Below, one piece after another: positions 1 through 9,968 of a stretch of DNA of 64,000 nucleotides (the stretch's first letter is position 1; each line of letters begins with the position of its first letter). The notes below the pieces were generated by a model that saw only the letters and a program-made list of their open reading frames with translations, had not been told where the DNA came from and made no database searches. This DNA is from Hedera helix (Eukaryota; Streptophyta; Magnoliopsida; Apiales; Araliaceae): the NCBI GenBank assembly GCA_947179155.2, contig OX359270.1, positions 17,767,556 to 17,831,555 on the forward strand, in the 5' to 3' direction. Made by a program: the position numbers and the translations under genes.

Positions 1-535
1 GCCAATACAAATTCACTTGTTTGACTAACTTCATCTTTGTATAACGAACCCTACGCCCATCGAATATCTCATACTAATCGAAAAATTTGTCCATACTGGA
101 CACAGCTAATCAAGGAAGAAATTAGGATCAAATCTGCCGTCAACTACCTTAATTTTCCTAGTGTCATCATCGTAGGCTCGGTTTTAAAGGTCGACATTCC
201 TGGTCCCATGTTAGCCATAATCTCTAGGTTCACGGTAGCCATAGTCTATACGTTCACCATAGCCAGTGTCTCGATTTTTACGTGTCTCAATTTTTACGGT
301 CTCATCACTCTGGGTACTCGATATTTCGGGACTTAAGGTGTTCCCTAGGTCTATTTAGGTTAGGGTCTCTTTTGGGTATCTCTTCATTAATTGGAATGTC
401 ATCGTTTCTCTCATTTCTCGCATTTTCTCCTATAGGCTCAACTACAGGTTGTGTTAACTCAATGACTCGAACCTTCTCAGATATTGTAACTAGATTGTCA
501 GATATAATATCCACACGATTGTCCATGTTAGTCAT
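1..535 (-). pseudogene. Ty3/gypsy gag, N-terminal part, decayed, runs off the left edge
   Basis: Gag would coat the retroelement RNA in a cytoplasmic particle. The minus strand opens with an ATG at 535 and stays open to 305, giving an acidic, Asn-rich head. Beyond that the frame is lost, but the translation near 200-1 still reads as gag core: VDGRFDPNFFLD, then a run resembling the usual FFDWYEMSD...VRYTKMKLVKQANLYW pattern of plant Ty3/gypsy gags. Stops and frame changes show it is dead. The primer site at 1450-1460 on the same strand supports the orientation. The rest of the element lies left of the window. The family call rests on motif memory, not on a search. Confidence 0.6.
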
Positions 536-1449
536 TTTAGTAAATTAAGAGATTTATTTTGTCTTCCAAGGTTGGGCCATATTGGGTTCCACTATGGGTC
601 ATCATGATGCAAATGCATGACTGAGATAATTACGAGAATTAACTATTGCATTAAATTATAATCTATAGAAAATGCAATTGCGGTTTCCAAAATATCAACA
701 ATCATGACTAAATGATGTCCAACTAATAGGAATTATATGCAATTTAAGAGAATAAAACCGGAGTTTTGAAAATTTTTAGTAGTAAGTAACAAGTAAAAAT
801 CCAAGCAATTGAAGTACGTATCCTATATTTTGAGAAAAAATTTAAGAACATTTTTTTTAGACCTAAATGATCAGTAAATAGAAAACAAAGCAAAGTTGAT
901 TAAAGGTAAAAATTTAGGGATTCTTTATGGAAGAAGTAGGGGTTAGAATGTAGTGTTAATAAATTGTGGGTTAATTAATATTAAAATGTGGAGTAGAAGT
1001 TATGGGGGCTAAAAAGTAATTGGGCAAGGATTTACTCTATTTTAGGACAATTAAGGTTACCTCCCATTCCCATTTCTCCAAAACATACGACGCAACCCAA
1101 AAATGGGTAGATAGAACGTAGAAATTAGCGCGGCAGTGGCGTGGTGGCAGCAGCGGCGACAAGGTAGCTGCACGAAAGGAGGCGGCGGCCGTCACTGGTG
1201 CGTCCTCTCTTCCTTGTCTTCTTCTCATCTTCCCCGGTCTTATTTGTGTTCTTCTGCCCTCTTTTATTCTCTTTTCCTTTTCAGGTCCTTACCTCTCTAT
1301 TCGTCTTCTTCTACCCCTTTTTTTGAAAAATTAATCGCGATGAATAGTACTCTCATGATGAACAGTAAATTTGGTGATTAACAATGAAATAGTAAATGCG
1401 GCGATGAATAGTACCTTTTGAAAATAACTCTGACGATTCCCAGGGATGA
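536..1449 (-). other. Untranslated leader of the minus-strand gypsy element, with a GC-rich island
   Basis: No gene recognised. The stretch lies between the primer site and the gag start, so it is the expected leader. Most is AT-rich, but about 1120-1260 is strikingly GC-rich (GCGGCAGTGGCGTGGTGGCA type) and is followed by a pyrimidine-rich run. That piece could be host sequence picked up by the element; nothing identifies its source. Confidence 0.4.
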
Positions 1450-1460
1450 CTCTGATACCA
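1450..1460 (-). other. Primer binding site (initiator tRNA-Met type)
   Basis: The minus strand reads TGGTATCAGAG, the start of the standard plant retrotransposon primer site complementary to the 3' end of initiator tRNA-Met. It lies a few bases inside a probable LTR boundary and faces the gag fragment. Confidence 0.65.
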
Positions 1461-1467
1461 CAAATGA

Positions 1468-1850
1468 TGTAGGACATATTATCTTACTCAAAAATGATGG
1501 GAAGTAACAGAACAAGAAACTAGGATTTAAGCTCTACGCTTAAATTCCTAAGGGTTTAGAGTTTCAACTCTGCGTCTATTAACTCTAAGAAATATCTTCG
1601 CGATAAAGTATTCCAATGTTAATCTCAATATTCAATAATAAAAAGAGTTGGAGATTATATCGGTATTTAAATAAAACAAACCCTAAATTGTACTTGGGAA
1701 ACAAGAAAATAATTAAAGACAAAAATACCCTAACTAATTAAAATAAATACCAACTATCTCTTAAAATTAAAATAAGTTCATAAATAAATAAATAAATAAA
1801 GCAAATAAATCATCCACGGTGATTCCCATCATAAGGTCATGTACCCAACG
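1468..1850 (-). repeat. Probable 5' LTR of the minus-strand gypsy element
   Basis: The LTR should start 5-10 bases from the primer site, and TGTAGG at 1468 fits as its inner end. Inside, GGTATTTAAATA near 1660-1671 reads as a TATA-like box on the minus strand. The outer boundary is a guess, because the partner LTR is outside the window and no target duplication can be checked. Confidence 0.35.
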
Positions 1851-2273
1851 TGTGACCTAGGTGCACCCCACTTCTTAAAATACCTTTCTCATAATTGAGG
1901 GAGGGGGTTCTTTGTTTCTTGGACTTTTGGCCAGCACAGTTCCCTAGCCAGTCTCAAGAGAGTTCTGCTGATACTAGAGTGAAGCTTGCCTTCCCTTCTT
2001 CCCTCGATTACTAAATGAGAACCGTTTCCTCCGTTGACGTCTCACCTCCTCAGCACAACTCTTACCAATCCATATCCTATTTTGACAAGGTATGTTTTTC
2101 CAACCTACATGGACCAAGGCCGTACAATACCAGACTGCATGTTGAGTATATGCTCGAACCAACTCTTACCTTCAAGCGCTTAATGTTCAATGTTCCAGTT
2201 TATACCCTCCTTTCCCTCTTTCTGTTCTGCATTTCATAATCTCCCTCCAAATGTCCTGAATCTGATCAGCTTT
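1851..2273. other. Unassigned flank
   Basis: No repeat or RNA gene recognised. A short plus-strand frame at 2015-2239 contains a possible GTATGT donor after a Tyr-Phe-Asp-Lys stretch near 2091, so a broken exon is possible, but there is no family resemblance I can name. Confidence 0.2.
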
Positions 2274-2281
2274 GTTATAAC

Positions 2282-3352
2282 CATGCTTATCCAGGCGTCG
2301 CCTAGTCGACGACTAGGCGTCTGAGAGATAACTATCCGGCAAGGCGAGGCTACGCCTTGGTGTAAACAGGCTAAATACTTTAGATTTGATTTATTTTCAG
2401 CAAATCACATCTCACGAACCACGATAGTCCAAATAACAAGGAAAAATGAGCCCCTTGAATCGCCGGAGAATACTCTGATGGGTCACGCCGGTGCATGCAT
2501 CCTTGTTTCCTGTCGGAAATTGTACTATCTTGATCGCCTTGATTAGACGCAACTTTCGGTATGTTCATATATTGACGGGTCTTGGCAAATAATGATAGAT
2601 CTAAGATTTCTCCTCTTGCCTTTTTCTAATTGTCGGTGATATGGTATTAAATGTTATGTGGTATTTGAGGAATAATGAAGACTGCCGCTTGTTCACATGG
2701 GTGTGGGCCCTCTTATGTTCTGTTTCGCTTAAGCTACCTGTTGGTGACATTTATTTAATGGGTGGTATACTTTTTGACTTTTTGTGTTCTCACAACATGG
2801 TCATTTTATCATTTGACTGAGGGTTGATTACAGCTGTATCCCATTTCTCATCTGGGTTATAATTGTGAAATGGTAATAGTCCATCTCACAGTTTTTGTAT
2901 TTTAATATTATAACAACTGTTACGTTTTAGCACTATTATATTCACACACATTTATTTTATTTTAGCATTATAACAACTATTACGTTTTAGTACTATTATA
3001 TTCATACATACAGTTATTGTATTTTAATATTATAATAACTATTACGTTTTAGTATTATTATATTCATACACACAAATTGGTATATATTGGTATATCAAAA
3101 TGTTATACATACATATATATTGGTATATTCAAAAGTTATATATTATTTATATTACAATTTTTTCAAAAATATAATATTTATATATGTGACGTATTTTTGA
3201 ATTACAATACAAATAAAATAAGATTGTACATATATAAATTTTATATTGTAAACGACTTATCACCTTATAGACGACTAAGCGGACGCTTTATCGCCTAAGC
3301 GCTTAGGCAGTAGGCCATCGTCTCGCCTCGCCTTACCACCTTGATAACTATG
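2282..3352. mobile_element. hAT-type non-autonomous element with 8-bp target duplication
   Basis: The element is flanked by identical 8-bp direct repeats GTTATAAC at 2274-2281 and 3353-3360, the duplication size of the hAT superfamily. Its ends are imperfect inverted repeats: CATGCTTATCCAGG on the left and, read on the minus strand, CATAGTTATCAAGG on the right. Both ends continue into GC-rich subterminal runs built from GCCTAGGCG-like and AAGGCGAGG-like words, while the middle (about 2880-3230) is very AT-rich with direct repeats of ACTATTACGTTTTAG. At 1,071 bp without a transposase frame it must depend on an enzyme supplied elsewhere. Confidence 0.8.
2938..3075 (+). repeat. Short tandem repeat inside the hAT-type element
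   Basis: Two to three imperfect copies of a unit of about 65 bases, recognisable by the word ACTATTACGTTTTAG followed by (C/T)ACTATTATATTCA. Confidence 0.5.
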
Positions 3353-3360
3353 GTTATAAC

Positions 3361-4805
3361 ACATCTCAGACTTTCGGAAGACCAAGTCGTACTGGAATTA
3401 ACCATGGAGGATCCAATGCCCACCAGTAGTCATTTCATCAGCTGAAGTATTAGAATTAAGCATGAAGGAAACAATGCCCACCACCAGCCGTTCCATCAGA
3501 TGAATGCTTTCCCAAGAGAGCCCAATTTGATTACCACCACCACTCATCTAAAATCATCGCGAGCGAAGGGACCTCAATGCCATCTTGAATCGAATGCAAA
3601 CCTTATCAAGACTCGTGCCTAAACATCCATCTCCGCAAATCCACCACGGAGTCTCAAGAAGCTTGAACAACAGAGAAACTCTAGAAATGGAGTGGAATCC
3701 CTACTCTTGCGATCCACCTCCATCAATGGAGGCTCATCAAGTCCATATAACCGACATTTATTCCAATTGTCCAGAAGGAGCAGAACCCCCTTTTTTCTTC
3801 TATGAGCCTCTGATAACAAGAAAGAAAACGATTTGCTGCCACAGGAAGAACAAAAAGTACTGTAACAACATTCCCTGCTCCAGTAACCCAAGTTACATTG
3901 CTAGGAATTGAACCTGATCTTCAAAAAGATCCACAAAACAGGAAGTTAAAAGCCGTAGCCTACTCTTAATTCCTTTTGACCACACAGATAAAGATTTCAG
4001 AATCCTAGAATTTAACATGACTACTGCTAGAAAGATGCTGGCAGTGTCACCAACCTTCCTTTATGAAGCCTTCATTCTACCTTATTATCAATGTCATATT
4101 TTTAATTAGGAAGAAGAAAGTCTTTTAGTATACACAAGTTCCCTGAAGAGGTTATTGTATAGAATTATGTCACTGGAACATCATAATATTTGATAATTTA
4201 GTTTCAAGAGAAAACTCCTATATTATGACTAGAGAAACAGAAAAATGGCTTTAGATTGGGAAGGAATATTCTCCTCTCAAGTGCTAAACAGTATTCACAA
4301 CATCTCCAAGATGATTTGGCCTCTCGTGTTGCCTCTTTGGAAGAATTCTATGGTGTCATCTTATAAGTTTGACAACACCACTCTGGCCTTCTGGCACCAA
4401 TGGCATAACTTTTAAGTAGCCACCTAGCTCTTTTTCAATCTCCTCCTGACCTTTGTTTAAACCTCACAGTACCCTTCTTTGAATTGAAAAGAATTACTTT
4501 AACAGTGCCCACGGCCTCAAATTGAAAATGACCTGGGTTGATTGCAGTACAAAATTGAGGAAATTTGCCATTTTCAGAAAGCTGAGGATTAATTCTTGTT
4601 ATTATTTTGGTAGTAATAGTTATACTATATTAAAAGGGAAAAAAAAAGGATTAGTCTGTTTGAAGTTTTGACATGCTATATCAGATACTCATAATTTGCA
4701 GGACTTTTTGCTTTTGATGTTCTTTAAAGTTGCAGGACTTGCTACTATATTGTCACTTGCATGATCTCCTCCTTTCTATTTGCAGATGACGAGGACAGTG
4801 ATTAG
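3361..4805 (+). other. Unassigned stretch, possibly a decayed gene
   Basis: No gene can be named. Two imperfect copies of a roughly 65-base unit lie at about 3395-3525, translating as INHGGSNAHQ and IKHEGNNAHHQPFHQ in one frame. A 108-codon plus frame at 3585-3911 partly overlaps. At 4775-4805 a pyrimidine tract and TTTGCAG are followed by a short acidic stretch (Asp-Asp-Glu-Asp-Ser-Asp) and a stop, which looks like a last exon. Stops and frame shifts occur between these pieces. This could be the relic of one gene split by the hAT element to its left, or chance. Confidence 0.2.
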
Positions 4806-5760
4806 ATCCAGCGTTAATTGACCAGCAAGGTGAGCATAACGGAAGCCTCAACGACAAAGGTTCAAAACAAAGATCTATTTTGAATGTATATCTAGTTTTT
4901 AATTAGTGTTGTTGGGAATATCTGGTTAGTGATAGAGGATGTGCCGATGGAGTTGGTACGTTCAGCTGGCTTTTAGGAACTGACTAGGGAAGTACTGTGG
5001 TAAATATCCAAAGAGCGAATTATTCTACTAGTTTTCCAATTCAAATTCTTTGTTATGTGTTGTTTCTTTTGGCTTGGTCAAATCGTTAAACATTTAAAAC
5101 TGCATGATTACTGTAGCATTATGAGAAAGTTATTGGCCTTTTCTATGATGGGTGTTTTTTTTCTTTCTCCTTTTATGTTTATATATTTACTAAGTAATAC
5201 ATTAATAATCTTACGGAATTGATACTGGCTCCAACCAGGACTCTTGCTAATAGGTATAATTATTATTTTTCTTTTTCCGACAAACCCTATAAACAAGATC
5301 TTGATAAAATTCATTCATTTAACTAGAATAATAAAAAATAAATCAGAAAATAATTGTTCGAGGCAAGTGGCATTTCTCATTCAATTAGTATATTTGCATA
5401 TCCATTGACGTAGACGAAATTGAAGCACTACATAGTGAGAATTTAAGCTCCTAAAAGGAGAAAGCAGACTTTCACAAGAATGAAAAATAGTGAGAGAACT
5501 AACTTTCAAATTAGGAGAAACAAAATCCCACAAAAAAGGGAAAAATAAAATCTACAAAGAAAGAAAATAACAATCAAATAAGAGATTAATAATAATAATA
5601 AAAAAATCTAGAGAACGTTTTTCTAAAATAGAAGAAAGACCCTTCCTAGATCTAAAAGTATAAAGTTTTGGAGAATACTTGCTGGCGAAAAGAGTTGGAG
5701 ATTGTTTCAGTGGAGCACTACTAGTTGTTTAGCTTTAAACGTTCTGCTGGCTGAACCAAC
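4806..5760. other. AT-rich intergenic DNA
   Basis: Nothing recognised beyond a short ATA/AAT microsatellite near 5588-5602. The frames here are short and lack family resemblance. Confidence 0.3.
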
Positions 5761-5972
5761 GCCACGTTTGAATTGAAAAAATAAGATAGAAAAGGAAGGA
5801 CTTTTCTTATAGAATGAAAAATTGTATTTGATTGTTCTATTAGAATAAAATGAATTATTTTTTTTTTGTCAAATTTTTGAATTTTATTTTTTTGGGAAAT
5901 GGGTGAGTCGTTATATTCCTTTCTCTATTTCATTACTTCACCACTTTCGTTCTACTAATCTAAACATAGCAT
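5761..5972. mobile_element. MITE, copy A
   Basis: About 210 bp with inverted ends: GCCACGTTTGAATTGAAAA on the left and, on the minus strand, ATGCTATGTTTAGATTAG on the right. It shares ends and interior (a GAATGA/TCATTC-rich centre) with copy B, 67 bp downstream. I could not find a clear target duplication. Confidence 0.55.
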
Positions 5973-6039
5973 AAGAGTGCACGCTCAAGTAACTAATCTA
6001 TATTACTTTATAGTGAGACTTCTAGATCCCGTAATTTAA

Positions 6040-6257
6040 TGTTATATTTGGATTGAAAGAATGAAATAGGTGAATGAATGAAATAGAGAAAGAAATTGAA
6101 AGGAGAGTGAAATAATTCATTCAATTCCAACTGGAATGAGTCATTTCATACCTTCTCAAGGAAAAAAATTCATAAATTTGATAGGAACTATTTTTTTCAT
6201 TTCATAAGAATGAGTAATTTCATTTTCACCTTCGTTCTTTTAATTCAAACGTAGCAT
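6040..6257. mobile_element. MITE, copy B, with 9-bp target duplication
   Basis: About 218 bp bounded by GTAATTTAA at 6031-6039 and again at 6258-6266, the 9-bp size typical of Mutator-like elements. The ends are inverted repeats: TGTTATATTTGGATTGAAAG on the left, TGCTACGTTTGAATTAAAAG on the minus strand at the right. It is too short to code for a transposase. Confidence 0.7.
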
Positions 6258-6379
6258 GTAATTTAATATTAGATAAACTAAAAAGTTATATAATCTAATA
6301 TTAGATAAACTATTATGTACATCCCGTGTGTTGGATTGTGTATTTATAGCGCTTGTGGGCCACTTTTAATGGGCCATTA

Positions 6380-6731
6380 TGACTCCTCCAAATCCGGCTC
6401 TCTGAATCTCGAGTTTGGTGCTCACTATTTAATACGTATAACACATCCAAACACTTAATCTTTAATAACTAGCGATTTTTTTTTACATAAATTGTTCTTA
6501 CAAAACATACTATCATCTGAGGTTACATTAACCTTAACTATTACACAAATATCTTAGAATCCCAAAAGATTCATAATACACAAAATATAATTACTCTTGC
6601 CTAAACATTCTTCTAAGAGTTCTACTCTTTTGCCTTTCTTTTGTCTTTGTACTTTTTAGAGTACTCGGACTTAATTGAAAATGTTCATAATATAATAAGA
6701 GTGAACAACTACTTTGCTCAGCAAGTTTAAA
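6380..6731 (-). repeat. Gypsy-type LTR remnant, 3' part, split by the Sirevirus
   Basis: Read on the minus strand this matches the end of the LTR at 24019-30786: AAACTTGCTGAG, then a GACAAAGGCAAG-like run, then CCGGATTTGGAGGAGTCA at the end, compared with CCGGATTTGGGGTCGTCACA there. The matching upstream part of the same LTR is at 18949-19503, on the other side of the Sirevirus. The two halves therefore belonged to one LTR before the Sirevirus arrived. Confidence 0.55.
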
Positions 6732-6736
6732 GAATT

Positions 6737-9719
6737 TGTTAGTTCTCGTGGGCACAATAATGATCTAGAAGAGGGGGGGGGGGGGGGGGTTGAATAGATC
6801 ATTAAAATTATTTTATTTTTCTTTTATAACGAAAGTATATTAGTTATGAATGATGAGATCAATTCAAGCACAGCGGATTGTACTTTTTAAAAAAAAACCC
6901 TTAAAGATATATGAGTCATTTCAGAGTGTTAATCTACAGTATGGGTAATAGCAGATATAGCAGTTATTGTGAAAAATGAAAAAGACATAAAGTAAATGGC
7001 ACAAGAGATTTAAGTGGTTCGGAGACTGAACAACTCCTACTCCACTCTTCTACTTTGACAAGTAGGAAATCCATTAAGGTTTAGTCCTCCGGACTAGGAC
7101 ACTCTTGCCCTCATCAAATCCAACAGACTTGGTTCCTTTAGTCACATTAAGACTAGGGCACTCTTGTCCTCATCAAAGCCAGCAACTTTGGGACTGTAGA
7201 CTAAGCCAAGCAGACTTAGAATCTCTTGTACCCTTCGGTACTCAACAAGTCCAGCGGACTTGATTTCTTTAGTTCTCCATGCCGAGACAATATGACCCTC
7301 ATTAAGTCCAATGGACTTGAGTTGTTTGTTTGTTGAGTTGTGCTGCTAAGTAGAACATTTGCTCTTCTCCATCTTTAGGTACTTAGCAACTTCTTGTGAT
7401 CAACCTTTGAGTGCTGCTGATATTTTGTCGTTGATGTTCTTCTTCTTTCTGTATTCAGCAACTACCCATGATCACCCGAAATGTATTGCTGAGTTCTTTC
7501 GATAAGCTTTTTGCTCAGCAGTTGTGTTGAACACTTAGCTTGTATTTCACACAGAATTTCATTCTGTACTCCTCTTTTCTCAAAGTGTTCTTGGCTTCTT
7601 TGATCCTTCGATTCTTAGATCATATGCTAGCCCTTTGGCATTTTTCGTTTTTCTTGGTGAAGCTTCTCAACAAATTCGGTCGTGTATATATTGTTCTTGC
7701 TTATTCACCCGTGTCTCTTTTTCCCGATTTGCTCTTTTTGTAGATCTTTGAATTATCTTTCCATTGCAGATCTCCCTGTTACAAATCTCCCTATAGCAAA
7801 TCCTTCTGTTGAAGCATGTTTTGTTTCAGACTTCTTTCTGAATACTTTATTCATTTAGTCAGAGTGTTAGTGCTCTGCAGACTCTGACTTGTTGACTTGT
7901 CTTCTTTAACCCTGGAGAAAGATGTCAGTGTTGGGTTCTTCCCAGTCTTCATAGAGTGGACAGGTCTTTTAAAGAATATGACCGTTGAGACACAGTCTTC
8001 TGATTTCTTGAGCTTGATGCATGATACTAGAAGTATTTGCTCTGACACTCAGCACGCATAAGTCAGTATTCTGACATTTCTGATATCTTCTATAGCAGAT
8101 GCCATAGAAGTGTTGACGTGGATGTTTCTGAAGTAATTAACAACTCATTTTGAGATTACTGGCTTAAGTGTTTCGATGTCTTCAATCCTTGTTGGCACTT
8201 AAGTACTCGACGATCAATCCAGTTGTAACTTTTTGCTTCTGATCGTTGAGTCATCTGCTGGTTCTGCTATGTAGCTCTACGATCTTGTCTGTCGTAGGCT
8301 TCTAATCGTTGAGTCATTTGTTGGTTCTGCTATGTAGCTCTACGATCTTGTTTGTCGTAGGCTTCTGTGTAGATTAGAGAGTGATTGACTTTACTAACTC
8401 TACGATTTTATCCGAGCCTTGCGGTCCTGACGATATGCTTCTCATGCTTCGTGATCTTCATTGTGCTTTATGTATATAGAGCATAAGTCTATGATCTGGT
8501 TTAAGCTTTAACAGATGATTTCTTATAATAGATGAATGCTCTATGAACTTCAGGCTCGCTCGAACTGCTTGGTTCTATATGTCATAGAGGACTGCTCTAT
8601 GAACCTTTAGGTGCCAGTTCTTTATTGTAGAGGACTGCTCTACGAACTTCAGTTGCATTCTCTGCTTGTATAATCAAAGGTTGTTTACAACATGTAACAT
8701 TTGAAAATCTTCAGCTCGATTGCTTGAACGTTGTACTTCTGAGCTTGCTTTATCATTCTACGACTTAGCTTTGCAATTTTTCGATCAGACTTGTGGTGTA
8801 AGTCGTAGTGCAATCGTAGAGTTATGTTTTGAACTACTCTACGATCTCAGTTAAGGCTAGACGCTATAGATGTATGAGATATTCGTTCAGTTTGTTTGAC
8901 AGCTCAAGGACAACCTTCTGAATAATCCTTATGAAAATTGCTGTTATGATTCTGAAAACTTATGTAGAGGTTGCTCTCTTTGACTCTGCTTGGTTCGTAG
9001 ACAAGATTAAGAGAATCGTAGAGTGACTGTCTATAAGGACTCTACGATCCCGAGAGTTAGCCCTACAATGCTGAGATAACTCTACGATCTGCCGAGAGGA
9101 CTCTTTGATTATCCGAGCCTTATTCTGCGTTTACCTGGCAGACTCTACGATCTTCCTTTGAGTGATTTCATAAGACTTCTATCTGAATGACTCTTCACTT
9201 CTCAATCAGTCTTTGCTGATGGAGTTGGTGCTTGGATCTTCTGTTTGCTTGCCGATCATTCAGGGTTTTCATACTGATGATCTTTAAGTAGACACTCTAT
9301 GATTCTGCTTTGGAAATGTGAGCGTATGACTGGCTATGCTGATGGCTTGCAGACTCTACGATCGTGAGTGTAGTCTACGATTCTTGCTTTAACTCTCTTG
9401 CCAAACTGTTGTTCTTTTCGGTCGATCAGGCCTATCTATTACAATTTAAGATCAACCTAACAAGTTTGATCTTTCTATACATAGTCCTTGTACATAGTGA
9501 TCTTTTGAAAGACTGTACAATGCTATTAACTCATATGAGATCAACTTAACAAATTTGACCTTGTCAGTCTAAGTCCTTAGAACATAATGTCTATTAACTA
9601 TTAAGGACTTTACATCTTTCATTAATGCAGACATAATTGCACATTGATTCATTTATCTTTTAAAACACATCATCAAATCTTATAATAGAGAAATAACATT
9701 CACATGCATATTCCAAATA
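6737..9719 (-). repeat. 3' LTR of the Sirevirus (2,983 bp)
   Basis: It matches 16973-18943 closely over both ends. On the plus strand it begins TGTTAGTTCTCGTGG and ends TATTCCAAATA, so in element orientation the ends are TATTTGG...AACTAACA. It holds a poly-G run near 6773-6790 and many copies of CTCTACGAT/ATCGTAGAG. It keeps about 1 kb (roughly 7635-8641) that the other LTR has lost. Confidence 0.85.
8270..9385. repeat. Array of the ATCGTAGAG / CTCTACGAT motif in the Sirevirus LTR
   Basis: At least a dozen copies by eye in both orientations, among them near 8276, 8337, 8397, 8640, 8815, 8840, 9014, 9038, 9080, 9143, 9354 and 9375. Some are paired head to head, as at about 9014-9048, where the arms could form a hairpin. 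Sirevirus LTRs are known to carry repeated short palindrome-like motifs in the regulatory part; this may be the version for this lineage. Confidence 0.7.
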
Positions 9720-9733
9720 ATCTCCCCCTATTT
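9720..9733 (-). other. Polypurine tract of the Sirevirus
   Basis: The minus strand reads AAATAGGGGGAGAT immediately before the 3' LTR, the standard place for the plus-strand primer of reverse transcription. Further tracts of the same type occur at about 9973-9982, 10015-10024 and 10128-10138, partly inside the end of the ORF; multiplied polypurine tracts are a known Sirevirus trait. Confidence 0.8.
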
Positions 9734-9968
9734 GATGATGACAAAACAACAATACTAAATGCTTATGCATTTGATGAATGAATCTTAAGATACAGTGAGC
9801 TACTATATTACTAGAGCAAAAAATATGAATGTCATTAATGAAAGCTTAAATACAGATTACACAATATCCTAATACTGGATCCAGATCATACTAGTTCAGT
9901 TTGAGATGTACCTTCCTTTGTACTTGTATGTCTTCTAAATGATTTTCATGTTGTTGTTGCTCATGACT

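Noticed and set aside
6773..6790. Poly-G runs (also 16997-17012 and 31497-31514) as functional sites
   Set aside because: They are homopolymers of differing length in the two LTRs; slippage or assembly error explains them.
9014..9048. Hairpin as a microRNA gene
   Set aside because: The arms are only about 9-10 bases and belong to a dispersed LTR motif.
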